The notes beneath the pieces are model-generated. The model had not been told where the DNA came from and ran no database searches. It was given only the letters and a program-made list of their open reading frames with translations. From Metopolophium dirhodum (Eukaryota; Arthropoda; Insecta; Hemiptera; Aphididae), in NCBI RefSeq assembly GCF_019925205.1, contig NC_083561.1, positions 21,575,217-21,639,216 of the forward strand: DNA of 64,000 nt, read 5' to 3'. Positions 23,400 through 36,916 of the stretch are shown here, one piece after another. The translations under genes were made by a program, and so were the position numbers. Within the stretch, counting starts at the first letter, position 1, and each line of letters opens with the position of its first letter.

Positions 23400-26300
23400 G
23401 ACAAAGCTTAACTTTTTTCTTTTGGTTGAATAATAAAGCACAATACAATTCATTCCTATCTGGTTGGTCGCTCAATGTCGTTAAAGTTTTAATGAGATTG
23501 GGAAATACCCGGCAGCATACTGATATCTATATAGTACTCGAGTTGTCAGTTGTACCATATATTATTAAGTAATAAATTGATTTGATATCGCAAATATAAA
23601 TTAACGTGTGCAAACTCATTTTTATAAAAAATATTACTTATAAAGTATATACAAAGTTTATTAAATATTTTTTACACACAATATACAATGACTTACCGTC
23701 CTACCCAGTGTTGGATGTAGCCCTCACCTGATATTACATTAAAAGTAACCCATCGTGGCGTTGCTCCCATACCCATATAATATATTCACTTACAAATATA
23801 ATAAAATTATACGAAAAAAAAACAAATATTTATCTACCCAAGTATCCTCACAATAATAATATACTGTGTGTTCAGTGCATATACCGTAGAACTATGTATT
23901 ATAATCGTACCAAAGTACCACCATAAATCGTTTCCTTAAAAACAAATACAGGTATACAGCTAATGGTATCTACCGTATTTATCAATGGCGATAAAAAATA
24001 ATTATAAACTTCAAATACAAATTACATAGTTTTTTTTATTAATATTTTAGGAAAAAATTGAATTATGTATGTTTGATGGGGAGAGACCATTACAAGTTTT
24101 AGGGAGACTAGACTCCGAGTTGCTGCGCTAGTGGTCTTAACTATTATGTACCGTATGCAGCTCATCGCGGTGTACATAGTACAAAGTAATATCGTACAGT
24201 ATAATTATAGTATTCCTATCGTGTAGGTAATCAATTTATTACAATCATATATTATAGGTACTCGTAATAATTTAATCGCCACACTGCTAAATATTAACCA
24301 TCACTCTGTGTACACTCACAGGGACGGTACGGTTTTTCAGGCACTTCCGGTTGATTATTTTTTTATTTAATCTACGATATACGTTCGTCTCGACGGATTT
24401 TACATTATAATAATATATTATACACATACGAGTAGGTACCCACTCTGCACGTACCTTAATGCGGCATAAAGATGGATCGAATGCAATTTATCGTGTTTCA
24501 TATTATTAGCGTGCCCTCAGCAGCTATTTTATTTGGAATTATCTACCGTCTGAAACGCACCGGGGTCGCGGTATATACCTAACGCGTATAAAATCCTGAG
24601 GTACTTTTATCACGAAATTATTCTTTCGACCACGAACGCTGTTTGCCGTTAAGCCGTAATCTGTGCGGTAAATGCCGTCGTTAATATATTATGAATAATA
24701 TGTGCAAACATTCCACTTGCGCGGGTCTTAACTATATATAATATGTGGGTAAGATATGATTTAGTTCTCCACCCGTGAAGCATTATGCTAATATAATGTT
24801 TTGCGTTCATGTACGTATAAATTGTATATTTTTATAGGTATATAAAAAAAATGTATGGCATATAATATAATACCATATTATGCGTATGTGTGTGGTACAT
24901 GTTGTATATACTATAATAATAATAATATAATATGTGTTATGACATTTTTAAGCCCCAACTCCACTTTTTTCGGTCGTCTGTTATATACGTGAGCATATTA
25001 TTTTCTTTCTATAAATATTTCACTCAACCATTCATATTAAAAAACAATATTTATATTGAAGTACGCGATTCTTAAATTCATCATGTGAAAAAATCTCATC
25101 TACATTTATACGTAGGGTAGAATGAGGCAGATTTGAATGCTGAGTACGTTTAGATTCTAATAATATATTTTGTTAGCAGTTACTTAAATTAATACAAGAA
25201 GTATTTTAATATGGTACACTGTTTTTCATATCGTATTGTCATTATATCAGACATTGTATATCAATCATGTAATAAACAAAAATGATAAAATGGCTTATCA
25301 ACTTTTTTTTTTTTTAAATCATGTTTTCTGTAACACTTTTTTTTGGAAATAAAGAACAAAAACCAAAAGTAAACATTAATTTATAAATATCCTAAATGTT
25401 CTTGCTTAGTAATTTTACTGTAAAAACTTTATTTATAATAATTAAAATTAATACGACATGTTTTGTTAGTAATTTTAGCATTGGCTTTTGAATATAGTCT
25501 AAACATAATCTTTCTTAAAGTTTATTTCCTATTTTTAGTGTTTATATTTTTTGAAATATAGTGAAAATTATCAAAAAAAGAAGAAGTCGAACTTGTTTAA
25601 ATATTAAATTAATAATATAAATACAATAAATACATTAATTGAATAATAGAAGTCGAGCTTGTATTTAGTTTATTATTAATTGATATTCAACATTCAAATG
25701 TGCCCCTTATTAGAAGACGCCTGTTGTATTACTTGTATATAATCTTCTTTTAAATCTTCTCCCTGCACAATTGAATAAAAATAAGGTCAAATTTTAAATT
25801 TTAAATTGTAAAAGTTATTGCATATAATATGGGATTGTATAGAGTCGTATATTATTTGCAAAACTCTACAGGTTAAAATTATCAAATACAATATTTGTCA
25901 AAAAATAAAATGTAATTTTCATTAAAATCTGCCCACATTCTTCCTTACCAAAGTAGGTATAGTTATTGGATTTTATTTATTACGTAATAAATTTATATTG
26001 GATTTTCTTTTCAATAGGTATAGGTACGTAATTTAAATAAATGAGGTGACGGTAAAATATTATATTTATCACAGTTCAGATAAACCGATCGAAATACGAT
26101 TATTATCAAAACTATTAAGTTGGTTATAACTTATAAATAACATATACGTGGCATCGATATATAAGACTTAAAATAAAAATTTGCCATCATAGTGTAGGCA
26201 TATAATATCATGACTTATATAACAATATAATAAGCTCTCATTTTCTCGCACCACAGACATGCGTAAAATGCTGGTGAATCGAAAGCAAGCGCGCAGTAAA

Positions 26301-27060
26301 GCAATCCCTGTATACAAATAATAACAATATATATGTCCGTTGTACATACATGTATAGACGAGCATCATCCCTTATACGTGGGCATATATAATAATAATAA
26401 TAATATAGAACACGAGTCGTATAATAATGGTCGTACGACGGGGGGTTGGTTAGGCCGCGGCTCGTCGCCGTGACATTCGGATGGACGCTTTTGCCCGGAA
26501 TTATTGCGAAACCTTTGCACGGGTCGGGGTGGAGGTAACGGCAGTGGCTGTTATATTATAGGGGTAATAATTATAACGACCCGGGGCGTAATGTTTTTCT
26601 ATGTGTGTGCTTGTAATGCTTGTATACATATATATATATATAATTTCGAGAGTATGTATTACTTTAATATTGCAGTTGCGTCTTCTATAGGGTTTTATAA
26701 TATTATAGTTACGGCTAGCTATTTTGTATACTTTTCGCGTGATATCGTGTTATAAAAACGCGAAACCGTCGGCGGAGGTGTGAGTGTACAGGGAGGCAGA
26801 AGAAATAGATCGCGTGTATATGGAGTGGATTAGATGTTTTCTCGTTGTAATCTATACGTATATAATATGACGTATACAACGATCTTAAACATTTTTTTTT
26901 AAAAAAAAAACAGCAAGACAACACCTCGATCGCCGTCCCTATGTTATAATATTATAACGTAAATAATTAAATAATTCGATGGGCACGAATCTCACAAAAA
27001 ATAATAACTATTGTTACAAATTATTACGATCCATGTAGGTACTTATATGTGATAGGTAAC
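23400..27060. other. Intron-like DNA with GC-richer unique patch
   Basis: No gene is seen. A short direct repeat AGAAGTCGARCTTGT occurs at about 25582 and 25649. The patch 26420-26600 is unusually GC/CpG-rich with no transposon ends, and could be a conserved non-coding or regulatory block. Confidence 0.45.
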
Positions 27061-27064
27061 TGAC

Positions 27065-27145
27065 AATATATAATATATATTATATATAATATAATATGAT
27101 TAATATGTATATATTATATATTATTGTGTAATATATTATTACAAT
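27065..27145. repeat. AT-only low-complexity island
   Basis: About 80 bases are almost entirely alternating TA/AAT words, partly self-complementary. Confidence 0.75.
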
Positions 27146-27631
27146 ATTCTATTCTATTGTATTGTGGCGATTGAAACATTTGACAATGATTGATAGACTT
27201 ACCACCACGTGTAAACGATTATACGTATACTTTAACTTTAAATATACAAATATAATCGCGTATTGGATATTATAGTTGTAATGACAAATAAATATATATA
27301 TTATATTATATGTGACATCTCTTATACGGCACTTATAATTCTCGTCGTAATGTTCATTTTAAATTACGTTTTATTCGAAATTAAAGAAACAAAATAATTG
27401 AAATGGAATATATCAGCTTTTTGGGAATAATTATAATTTTGTATTGTTTTGTCGGTCGGAAATAAAATTTGACAGACTGACGAGCTAATACTTTTTTTCT
27501 TCATTCTGCATAGAATGTTGGTATATCGCATGCATGAATGCAATTATTATATAAATATTACTTTTAAAATTCATAAAATATTTTTGATAATCATGACTGT
27601 ACCACCTTATCCAGTAGTGTGGCTTACTTAT

Positions 27632-28206
27632 ACAGGGTGATCCAACAAGCATGCATACCCATTTTTTCTTTTAATATTGAATTTATCCAAATTATTGAAT
27701 TTTTAGTACTAACTAAGGAGTGTCCTGTAGTGATACAAACTTCTGTTTTTCAAATAAGAACCCTCCCTTTTTTACTGTAAATTATTTAGTAGATATTTTT
27801 TTTTTTAAATGTTGATTTACCTAATTCAAAATTCAAATGAGTAAGTACTTTCATAGATATTAAAATGTTTGTACTAAGGATAATAGTCCTTAAAAATGAT
27901 GGTCTTACAAAAATATAAAATATACCTAATATTGAAACTAGTATTTATTGCACTTTGAGCATTTTTACAAATAACTACTGTTGATAGATTAATGTTAATG
28001 ACAACAATTGACTTTGCAACCGTGGACTTTTTATCCTTAGAACACAAAGTTAAATAACACCAAGACTACTCGTCCGAATTTTGATTCTGATGGGTTGTCA
28101 AATTTTTCAGAAAAGTTTTTCACTAAATAATTTACAGTTGAAATGGGGCGGCGGGTTCTAGTTTAGAAACCCGTAGTTTGTATTGTAGTCAGGGTGACTC
28201 ACCCTG
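27632..28206. mobile_element. ACAGGGTGA foldback MITE, copy 1
   Basis: The ends ACAGGGTGATCCA and its inverse GACTCACCCTGT frame a 575-bp element. Subterminal arms also pair: ACTGTAAATTATTTAGTA in the left half is inverse to ACTAAATAATTTACAGT in the right half, and CAAACTTCTGTTTTTCAAAT has related inverse words. It is the most complete uninterrupted member of the family. There is no coding frame. Confidence 0.78.
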
Positions 28207-28641
28207 TATAATCACTATAAATGTTGTTTACACTTGTAAATTGAAGATTTATGTTTTAAACCTTATCTAGTGGATATTAAATATTTATATTTTTAAATTT
28301 TAGATAAGGTTAATTCAGATGATTTCTAAAATATATGCTTTTATGCTTACATTGTATTCCATAACAAAATAATGAACTGATTTTGAAAAGAAATCAAATC
28401 AGTTCAGAGTCAATTTTTATAATTGCTTACATCATTGATCATGAAAATATCTTTATATAATATATTATAATTAGTGTATAATAAATAATAATATACAATG
28501 AACTATTTTAATATTTTATTTTGTTATTCTTTTATTATTAAGATGAGTGTCGGTGGCTGGGACCATTGGACAGTTTTCACTTATATATTAAGATTTTTTC
28601 TTTCATTCTTTACAGAGAGATTCACCAAGTATTCTTGCAGC

Positions 28642-28742
28642 CATTTCCTTTTAAGTATACTTAAAAATGCCAAAAAAAAAGAACTTGAATAAATAATTAT
28701 TAAATGGAAACATGGGATATGCTTGGTTGGTGAATCATCCTG
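28642..28742. mobile_element. ACAGGGTGA MITE, right-end fragment
   Basis: TTTAAGTATACTTAAAAATG followed by ATGCTTGGTTGGTGAATCAT and CCTGT match the right arm of the family. The left half is missing or unrecognisable. Confidence 0.65.
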
Positions 28743-28749
28743 TATAATA

Positions 28750-30390
28750 ACAACAATAATATCGGTGACCCAATTCAATTATAATAATAATAATAATAAT
28801 GGTTTTGACCATATAAGTTTACAATCCATGTTACAATGAATTATCTAAGCTAGTTTCCTTTGAGAATTTCAAGACTTGGTCGTTGGCCATATCATCTTGC
28901 CCTAATGTTTATTGTAGAGATTCGGGGACATTGTTGTTTTCTCCTGGCAACTTCCGTCCGTCAATAAATTTTATTGTTAAAAATAATATTATCTTCATTC
29001 GATGAATTATGATAATCGTTGCTCAAATATTTGTACATTATTACATTAATATAATATTAATTATATTTTTTTTCTAGAATTCACGATCATTATTAGATTC
29101 CACACAGCTGGTTTAGTTTTAATTACGTTGAAATGTTTTTGACTCTTCTTTGCCATATTATGTTTACTATATCTACCTATATGTAGGACTTAATAAAAGA
29201 AAAACCACAACAAAGGCTAGAACTAACATTTTTTTTCATAAAAAAACTTAGTAAACACGGTTAATTTGTAATGGCGGTTTTCTGCTGCGTCGTTTCAATG
29301 GCACACAATATACAAAATATAAAATAATATTATAATAATTGACTGTAAACAAATTGTTTGTAATAAAACTTAAAGGATTTAAAGACTTTACCGCTATAGG
29401 TACATTTACATAATATTATACATCATATGGTATTACCTGCATTGTGACGTAAAAGGCTGTTCTGAAAATAATACATTTCGACCTATTATTATTCTTACTG
29501 CAGTACCTATGGTTTATTTCTATTTATGGAACGATAAAAAAATATTATACACTTCTATATTATACCTACTGTTTGAAAGTCATTACGCGCGTTCTCTTAT
29601 GAATTATGCATGATCGCCCGGCTATATTCGTGTAATCAATCTTAATGCTATTACATATTATATCCTTTTGTACACGTTTTTACTTGTAAAGTTTCCGTAA
29701 TCAATTTTATAGTAGTATATTATGTACCGAAAACTTTCTCTAAAGTCTACCGCAATAATAATAATATTGTAACAAAAATCTATTTCCATATAGTACGATA
29801 ATGTAAGAAGATGATCAATCATTCCGAGATATCATAAAATATAATACCTACATTGAGTTAGATTGAGATATTTTATATCATTGAAATTAATACCTATACA
29901 AACCACGTATTTCTTTTACTAAACTATATATTTTATAGACATTTTATTCATGAAACTAACAATATTATGGTTTAAAGTACAAATTTTGAAACATAAATCA
30001 TTATTTTTAGATTACTCTTTTTTAACTTGTAATATTTCATGTACTTCACACGATGTTTTTGAAAACTCGGGTCTCTACATTTCAGTATCGGCAGAAGTTC
30101 TAGAAAAATTTGTATGGTAATTTATTGAATTTCTGTAAGAAACTGTCCGTTTCTCACTAATGAATTTCCATTTATAGACATTTCCATTGATGAGCATAAA
30201 CAATGTTATTTTCTCTATAAACTTATAATATAACTTGAGCTGTGTTGTATTCTACCTTAGACAGTCATACAATTGTAAATTATAATTTATAATATATATA
30301 TAGTACTATTAATGTAGAAATATAATTTAGCGAATAAGTAAATTATTAGTTATTACTCGGTTCAATGAAGCTAAAATGTGCTTCTTTAAT
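28750..30390. other. Intron-like AT-rich DNA, no gene seen
   Basis: An AAT run occurs at 28783-28800. No frame with a recognisable domain and no transposon ends were found. Confidence 0.5.
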
Positions 30391-30396
30391 ATTTGT

Positions 30397-30537
30397 GCAT
30401 AGAACAATACTCTACGTGCGCAAGCGCGAGACAGTTCCGCTGTCGTCGTGGAACTCGGCGGGAGTGAAGATGAGAAGGTTATATGCGGGTAAGCGACAAC
30501 TGTAGCTTAAGTTTTTTATTTTATGATTGTTCTATGC
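30397..30537. mobile_element. Small MITE-like element, 12-bp perfect TIR
   Basis: GCATAGAACAAT at 30397-30408 is perfectly inverse to ATTGTTCTATGC at 30526-30537. The 141-bp body is GC-rich (CGTGCGCAAGCGCGAGACAG). No clear target duplication was identified and the superfamily is unknown. Confidence 0.5.
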
Positions 30538-30655
30538 TTACATCAATAAAAGTGTTTCTAACAAAAAATTATATTCAAGTTCTATTCCAGGCTTTTGTGG
30601 TGAATAACACTTTTGGAAAAAGTAACAAGACACAGTAGTATACTTACTTTCCCTT

Positions 30656-30848
30656 CCAGTACTCGTTTTTATCGTGGCCAGTTGAGAAAGAGTAGGACTT
30701 TGTCTATGTTAACCTAGAGATCTCACCCTCGAACATCCAGTACTCGTTATCGTGGTCAGTCGTTTGAGAGTAAAGTCACCTTAGAGTTGTAGAGTGTAAA
30801 TCCTGTTGGACCTTTATCCTTTTGTGCAGTATTCGTTATCGTGGTCAC
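30656..30848. repeat. Three spaced copies of AGTACTCGTTATCGTGG motif
   Basis: The motif CCAGTACTCGTTATCGTGGT occurs at about 30656-30684 (with a small insertion), 30739-30763 and 30826-30848 (AGTATTCG variant). The spacing is about 85 bp. The intervening sequence is only weakly similar. It follows the small MITE and precedes a nested hairpin. Confidence 0.7.
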
Positions 30849-30878
30849 CAAAAGGAGAATTTGAATAAGCTTGTACAG

Positions 30879-30975
30879 CAGCTGTCGATATTTACTCGTT
30901 TGACCGTTTGGGAATCGGAAACCGAAATATATCTGTTATATACGCCAAGCCTTTGCGTGGCGTATACGACAGCTG
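30879..30975. repeat. Nested inverted repeat / cruciform
   Basis: An outer pair CAGCTGTCG (30879-30887) / CGACAGCTG (30967-30975) encloses a perfect inner hairpin TATACGCCA (30939-30947) / TGGCGTATA (30958-30966) with a 10-nt loop. The nested arrangement is suggestive of a folded RNA or a protein-binding palindrome; neither is shown. Confidence 0.6.
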
Positions 30976-31019
30976 ATAAACCTACAGGCCAGTGAGTATT
31001 TCGTTCTGTAAGTCTATTA

Positions 31020-32195
31020 ATTTTACGTACCTATCGATCATACTAATATTTTTTAAAGTTCTGAATATTTCGAATAAGTATAATAATAATATTTGTGATG
31101 CTTGCATCGTTCGTTGCGACGTCATTAAAATCCCAATCGTTTTGGCTGAGAAGTTTCGTAAAAACTAGAGATTTTCTGTTATTCGTCACCAGTTATAGAT
31201 ATATCCCGGTATCCATAGTTCAATACATAACCCCTAACGAAAGATATGATCAATAATCGCATAATTATTTTATTCGAATCTTATATTATGTACCTGCAGC
31301 TATGCAAAAATAAAAACACGATCGGTAGAAATAACCGGTAAAAATTGAGTTCCACTGACCTGTCCCCGGCTGTCTACTCCGTGTGCGCGGTGGGTGAAAA
31401 ATTATCGTCGTGTAATAACATTTCGTTGGAGAGTTTTTCGTTCATATTTTTGCCATGCCACTGCATCAGACGTACGGATAATTACGAAAGTTTTGTTTCT
31501 CAAACTTATTATACTTGATTTCCGGCGCCGCGTTACTGCGCTGTTAAAAGAACGTCGATTGCTCCTGTCCAATTACGACATCGCATAAACTATACACTTT
31601 TAGAGAGTATGTCGTATTATCCGTTCCCGTCGAAAACAGCACCGCGAATAGTACAAATAATTAATTATTAACTATTAATACACTCGGATCGATGTTTTGG
31701 ATTTTCGTCTGATGTATATATTTTTGGAAAATTACTTTGAACTAAAATAAAGGACGTCTCTCACAGTAAATTAACGTTTACATTATACCGTGTTCAACAT
31801 AGGTACTATTTACTATTTAGCCATTATTATTATACAAACCGCGGTAGACCGTTGGTGACCGCTAACCAAGAGAAAATTACCATATTGTATACCAACACTC
31901 GACTTTGATTTGCGGCACTTTATGACGTTATTTTCGTCGCATAAACACGCGCGCAGAACCTGTACTTGGTCGATGGAATTTGTTGTATTTGGGTTTCCAA
32001 ACTAAAAATAAGTGACACAAAATGTATGATAACTTTTATTATAGAGTCTTGTATTTAATATATCGATTGTAATTTTTATATGTGAGTCAATGTAGATTGA
32101 GATAAAGTGTAAACGTATTTAATCCAGTCAATGGCAATTATAGTCGTGGAGACTTTATTTAATTAAAAAAAAATAAACATATAGTAATTATATGG
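31020..32195. other. Non-coding DNA, no gene seen
   Basis: This is mixed AT-rich and GC-richer sequence. A 64-codon arginine-rich frame at 31394-31588 has no family motif and no splice context. Confidence 0.5.
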
Positions 32196-32199
32196 GGGA

Positions 32200-32362
32200 T
32201 AGAGTGAAAGGCCGCCATCCCCCACCCGCGCGATACAAGCTACGGGTGCCCATATAAAAATTCTGCCAAAACAAACACACACACATACCCTACAGTACCC
32301 TACTACCCTCCCCCACAGTTCCTAATAACCTCAGTTATTGAAGCCTCAACCAAAAAAAAAAA
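32200..32362 (+). mobile_element. tRNA-Ser SINE, 5'-truncated copy
   Basis: GCCGCCATCCCCCACCCG, ACGGGTGCCCATATAAAAAT, TTCTGCC and a C/A-rich 3' region ending in a poly-A run match the 3' half of the SINE at 42.63 kb. The tRNA-like head is absent, as expected for incomplete reverse transcription. Confidence 0.8.
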
Positions 32363-33491
32363 ATTATTTTATGTTACGTTGTGTTTATACATTATAAATT
32401 ATCATAAAATGATATGTTGGATAATAAATCAAAATAACATAATAATAATGTTGTATAAGACATATTTCGGTGCTTGGGGACCTCGTGCAATAGGTAGATA
32501 GGTATACTTTATAAGGTATAGTTATACCAGTATACTGTATAGTTATATCTATCCTATAGAAAACTGAACACCGCCCTCGAATACTTCGTATACATAGGTA
32601 GGTACATCACATCTATACCGATTGGAATTTATAGAGCATTTTAATAATGCGCGCGATAACGATACGCATTTATGATTATAATTCGTAGAGAATCGTTGAA
32701 ATTTCTCGTCACAAACGTAAAATATTTAGTACGTGTACAGACCACCGGATAATTATTATACTAAAACACCGCACGTCAATGTTTCAGTAGATGGTTGTAT
32801 GCGGATTGTTATTCGGTTCGAAACTCTGTGTATTTATACGATCGTGTGCGATGGTTAACGCTGAGCTCGAAGACGCGGGCCCCCTCCTCCCACCTCACGC
32901 GACCTTAAGCAGTCGAGTGTGTGTTTGTGTGTGTGTGCCAAAGAAGGTTTTTCCGAGGCGACTGCGCCTCAAGACCGTAATGGGTGGGAGAATTATTAAA
33001 AATACAAAAAAAAAATAATATAATAAAACACAACTGTTTAGTTTTTTTGTCGTAAAAAACCTATTTATAGAATATAAAAATTCATATTTCGCGTAGGTGC
33101 GGGTCCTTAAATTTGTATTCGGTTCATTAAAGTTTAAATATTATGTTTCTGCAAGCCACTGTGAGTGTACAGTCGAGTATACGACAGTGTGTATAATATT
33201 ATACACACATAATATGATGGTTGTAGCCGCGTGACGATGTACTTGGAGTGCTAACGCGTGTGTTCGATGACCGAATCAAATAAATCTTTTCGTCACGTAG
33301 TGCTGTCACGTTTTCCGCAGAGTTCAGCGTGTCACAATAACGTCGACGGATCGGACTATTTTTTCCATATTATTTTTTGGGGCGCATCACCGTAAAGGAA
33401 ACACAGTCGACAGTGGTACAATATATAATATATTATTTTATATTCATACGCGTAATGGGTAGGTACGTCGTACGTGTGTGTATATCGTACA

Positions 33492-33523
<32 letters not shown>

Positions 33524-33858
33524 GACGAAACGATAAAATAACAATAATAATGTGACGAATTCGTAAAACAGTCGACTCGCTCGAAACGTCATGTTGTCAA
33601 CCCCCCGCGCGAAGAGAGATCATTTCACATTTCGTTTTTCGTTGTTTTTATTTCCCCTTTATTTTTATTTTTTTTTTCTTTGACATAATAATGCGCGAGA
33701 GCTTTTGCCCCGTTCGTCGTTACTCCATTCCGGCGGTTAAGTCACGTACTGCACAGTGCAGCTGCTGCGGCACAACACGTTTTTCATACGGTAAAAAATG
33801 CGCGTCAAAATTGAATTCCGTTTTTATTCCCGCCGCAGTCGTGTCATTATTGTAATAT
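32363..33858. other. Non-coding DNA with GC-rich patches
   Basis: No gene is seen. Patches at 32850-33000 and 33590-33790 are CpG-richer and unique within the window. A TG-to-TA compound microsatellite lies at 33492-33523. Confidence 0.5.
33492..33523. repeat. TG/TA compound microsatellite
   Basis: A short TG run is followed by about ten TA units. Confidence 0.9.
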
Positions 33859-34613
33859 ACAGGGCGATTCGCCGAACAGTGGACCATTCCAATTCTATCC
33901 TTTAGCTATGCGTTTATTTGAGTTTTGATCTTCGAAAGTCTTACTCATACTTAAAGGCAGTATTTATCGAATTAAATTTTCTGATGTATTTGCTAACTGC
34001 CTGTATAAGGTATATGTACTACAATATAATACTACTAATATTTTTGAGGACTTGGGTCCCTCCGGAATTTCTTTTCAATAGACGATAGGCATCGTATGTA
34101 TTACCGTTGACCGTGTAAATAATAATCGGGGTGTGGACAACTTTCCTTTGGATAATGCTTCTCCTGCCAAAAAAATGCAACCAATTAATGTCTACCAATG
34201 AGTAGTAAATTACTACTATTACTATTCTAGTTACCACCAATAGTAGGCTAGTAGGATAATATATTATCTATTTTTTATTTTATATATATAGTCATGGTGA
34301 CCATGAACTTCCAAATCTATTATCATGGACTTTAGACCTTAGTTAAAAATATTAAATAACTGGGGAACTATTTGTTCTAATTTCGATTTTTATGAATAGA
34401 AATAAAAACTATTGGTTTGGCAATGCAAGTACAGTAAAATAATATTGTGGTTTTCATTTGAAGTGGCATAACAAATCTGAGTATTTAGTAAACATATATT
34501 ATGGTCTTTAAGCACACTTAACAATATTTCAATAACCTGCAGAATTTCAATAATTATTATATAATATAGGGACAAAAAAAGGGGTGTGAGTATACATGGT
34601 GAATCAGAGAGCT
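33859..34613. mobile_element. ACAGGGTGA MITE, diverged copy
   Basis: The left end ACAGGGCGATTCGCCGAACA and right end GGTGTGAGTATACATGGTGAATC fit the family ends. The internal words CATACTTAAAGGCAGTATTT and ATGGTCTTTAAGCACACTTA are its subterminal inverse pair. It is about 755 bp and more diverged than copy 1. Confidence 0.62.
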
Positions 34614-34660
34614 ATACAAACACGACAGATGGGACGTATGAATTATATACATTATAATAT

Positions 34661-35026
34661 CAGCGTTTCTCAACTTGTGGTACGTGAAAAGATCATAGGT
34701 GGTACGTTAAGAAAATGTCCCTTAATAAAATGAAATAGATCGTCAGCTACAATAAATATTATTTTGTTTATTTGATATTAATATAATAATTAATAATATA
34801 AGATAAAATAATAGTAAATATTTAATTTTCTTTTTGTGCATTTAATACTTATATGTCATCATAATTGTTTGAAGTTCCTAATGAAATACTATTCCATATT
34901 TCCATACGTGTAAATCAACATATACATTTGTGATAACTTAGCAAAAAAAAAAGTTATTAATTGGTCAAGTGGTACAAGACCAATCGTGTAAGTGATACGC
35001 GTATAAAATAAGGTCGAGGACCGTTG
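34661..35026. mobile_element. hAT-like element, diverged
   Basis: CAGCGTTTCTCAACTTGTGG at the left is approximately inverse to AAGGTCGAGGACCGTTG at the right. The internal right-hand words GTGGTACAAGACCAATCG and AAGTGATACGCG mirror GTGGTACG near the left end, as in hAT elements starting CAGCGTTTCTCAAC. The 8-bp flanks match poorly, so it is old. Confidence 0.55.
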
Positions 35027-35479
35027 CGATATATATTATGTTTCGACTTTTCGAGTGACTCTATAACTGCGCGCAATACACGAACTATTATACCAGTCAA
35101 AACAGTTGAAATACTATCCATATTAAATAGTATAAGGTATGAACACTACCACCTACGAGGAGTGAATTTATATAATAAAACCTACGGTGTAAATTAGTCT
35201 TTTTTTTTTGTCAAGAGGTTAACATAATTACGCGCCTTTATTTTCGTCCGTTCAGAGACTACCCTATAAAATAAGTGAGTTTTTGGTCGTCCTTTCGCGA
35301 AAGAATTAAACACAGCGGCGAGAAAGTTTATCGAACGCCATTGTGGAAATAAAATTACTCGCGCGCGAAAAAGTCCGCGAGCGTGCGCGCGCAGTGCCAG
35401 TTGAAAATGTCAAAAGTGGCACAATAGCTACCATTATACAGTTACATATCTCCCCCCCACCGGTATCAGCACATTATTC

Positions 35480-36655
35480 AGGTAGAAGCTTTCGGAAGTT
35501 TTACGCGTCGCCTATATATTATTATTTTCTGAACCGTTATAACGATACCTCTACTATCAAGACGATATAATATTATTATGATAATAACAATTCTCGGTTA
35601 TAACTCGGTTTTAATTGAAGGCGACTGAAACACACGGAGCAAATATTCAAATTATTAATAATTACCAATCGCGTTATTGTTTCAACGACCGTGTCGAATT
35701 TACTTCACTAGTTACTCACTATGTCGTGTGTTAGATAAATCATATAATATTATGACATCATGTGTTTCAAACTATGATTCTAAACGTACTAAGTATAATA
35801 TGAACTCAAGTCCTTACAGTTGATATTCGAATACACACGATGCACACATTGTATAAACTGTAATATATAAAGACCGGATTTAATAGATATTGCAATTTAT
35901 TATTGATATCAGGTAAATAAAATCTAATCAAATGTGTACACGAATCGGATTAATTATTGTCTCCCTATTTAATTCTATATTGCAATTTTTTTAACTCGCG
36001 TGATAAAATATACAAATTATTGTTTCATATAAATGTTTACATTATGATTCTTCCCAATAGTAAAGAAGTGTCCTATATAGATACGGTTATAAACTCATAC
36101 GAACGTCGTGATATTATTAATATACTATCGATAATGATAATTTATTGGCCGACGTATTCCAAGTAATAATCCAAGTAGTAAGTCATAGGAAAATAGTTAA
36201 AGATAAATTTAAATATATCTTAAAAAATTAATTCAGGATGTAAAACTATTAAACTAATTACTAATATAATATATTATTAAAACAGTTACATAAACCCTCT
36301 GGTAAAAGCTTTCGGAAATTTCAGGCGTCACCTATATAATATTATTATTGTTTTCTGAACCGTCATAACAATAACTCTACTCAAGACGATATAATATTAT
36401 TATGATAATAATAATTAAAAGTCGGTTTTAATTGATGGTGACTGAAACACACGAAGCAAGCAATCAAATTATTAATTATACCAATCGCGTTATTGTTTCA
36501 ACGACCGTGTTGAATTTACTTCACTTACTATATTGTGTGTTATATAATCATATATAATATTATGAGTTTCAAACTATGATTCTAAACTTTGTCCATACAG
36601 TTGATCTTCGAATACACACAATATGCACATTGTATAAACTGTGATATTATCATTG
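35480..36655. repeat. Diverged local duplication (~370-bp units)
   Basis: The unit 35480-35862 recurs at 36300-36650, offset by about 800 bp. Shared blocks in order include AAGCTTTCGGAARTTT, GACGATATAATATTATTATG, GACTGAAACACACGRAGCAA, CGTTATTGTTTCAACGACCG, TTTCAAACTATGATTCTAAA and TTGTATAAACTGTRATAT. Indels and substitutions are spread evenly. It contains no recognised transposon end, and the frames present differ between units. Confidence 0.85.
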
Positions 36656-36916
36656 AAGCTGCGCAAAGGTATATAATATGGTACTAAATTCCATAAAATA
36701 TTATTATTAAATTGAGATGATGGAGATGATGGTCTATAGTCGTTCTTATTTCTATTTTACGTCGCACATGCAATTATTAAATTAGTTATTTATATTTAAA
36801 CCGTACGATTTATTCCTATTTCAGATGTAAAAATATTATTTGATAAGTAGTAAATATTAATTATATCGATCGTTGTTACCGCGTTAACGTCTCTGTTTAA
36901 CTCACAACTATTATTA

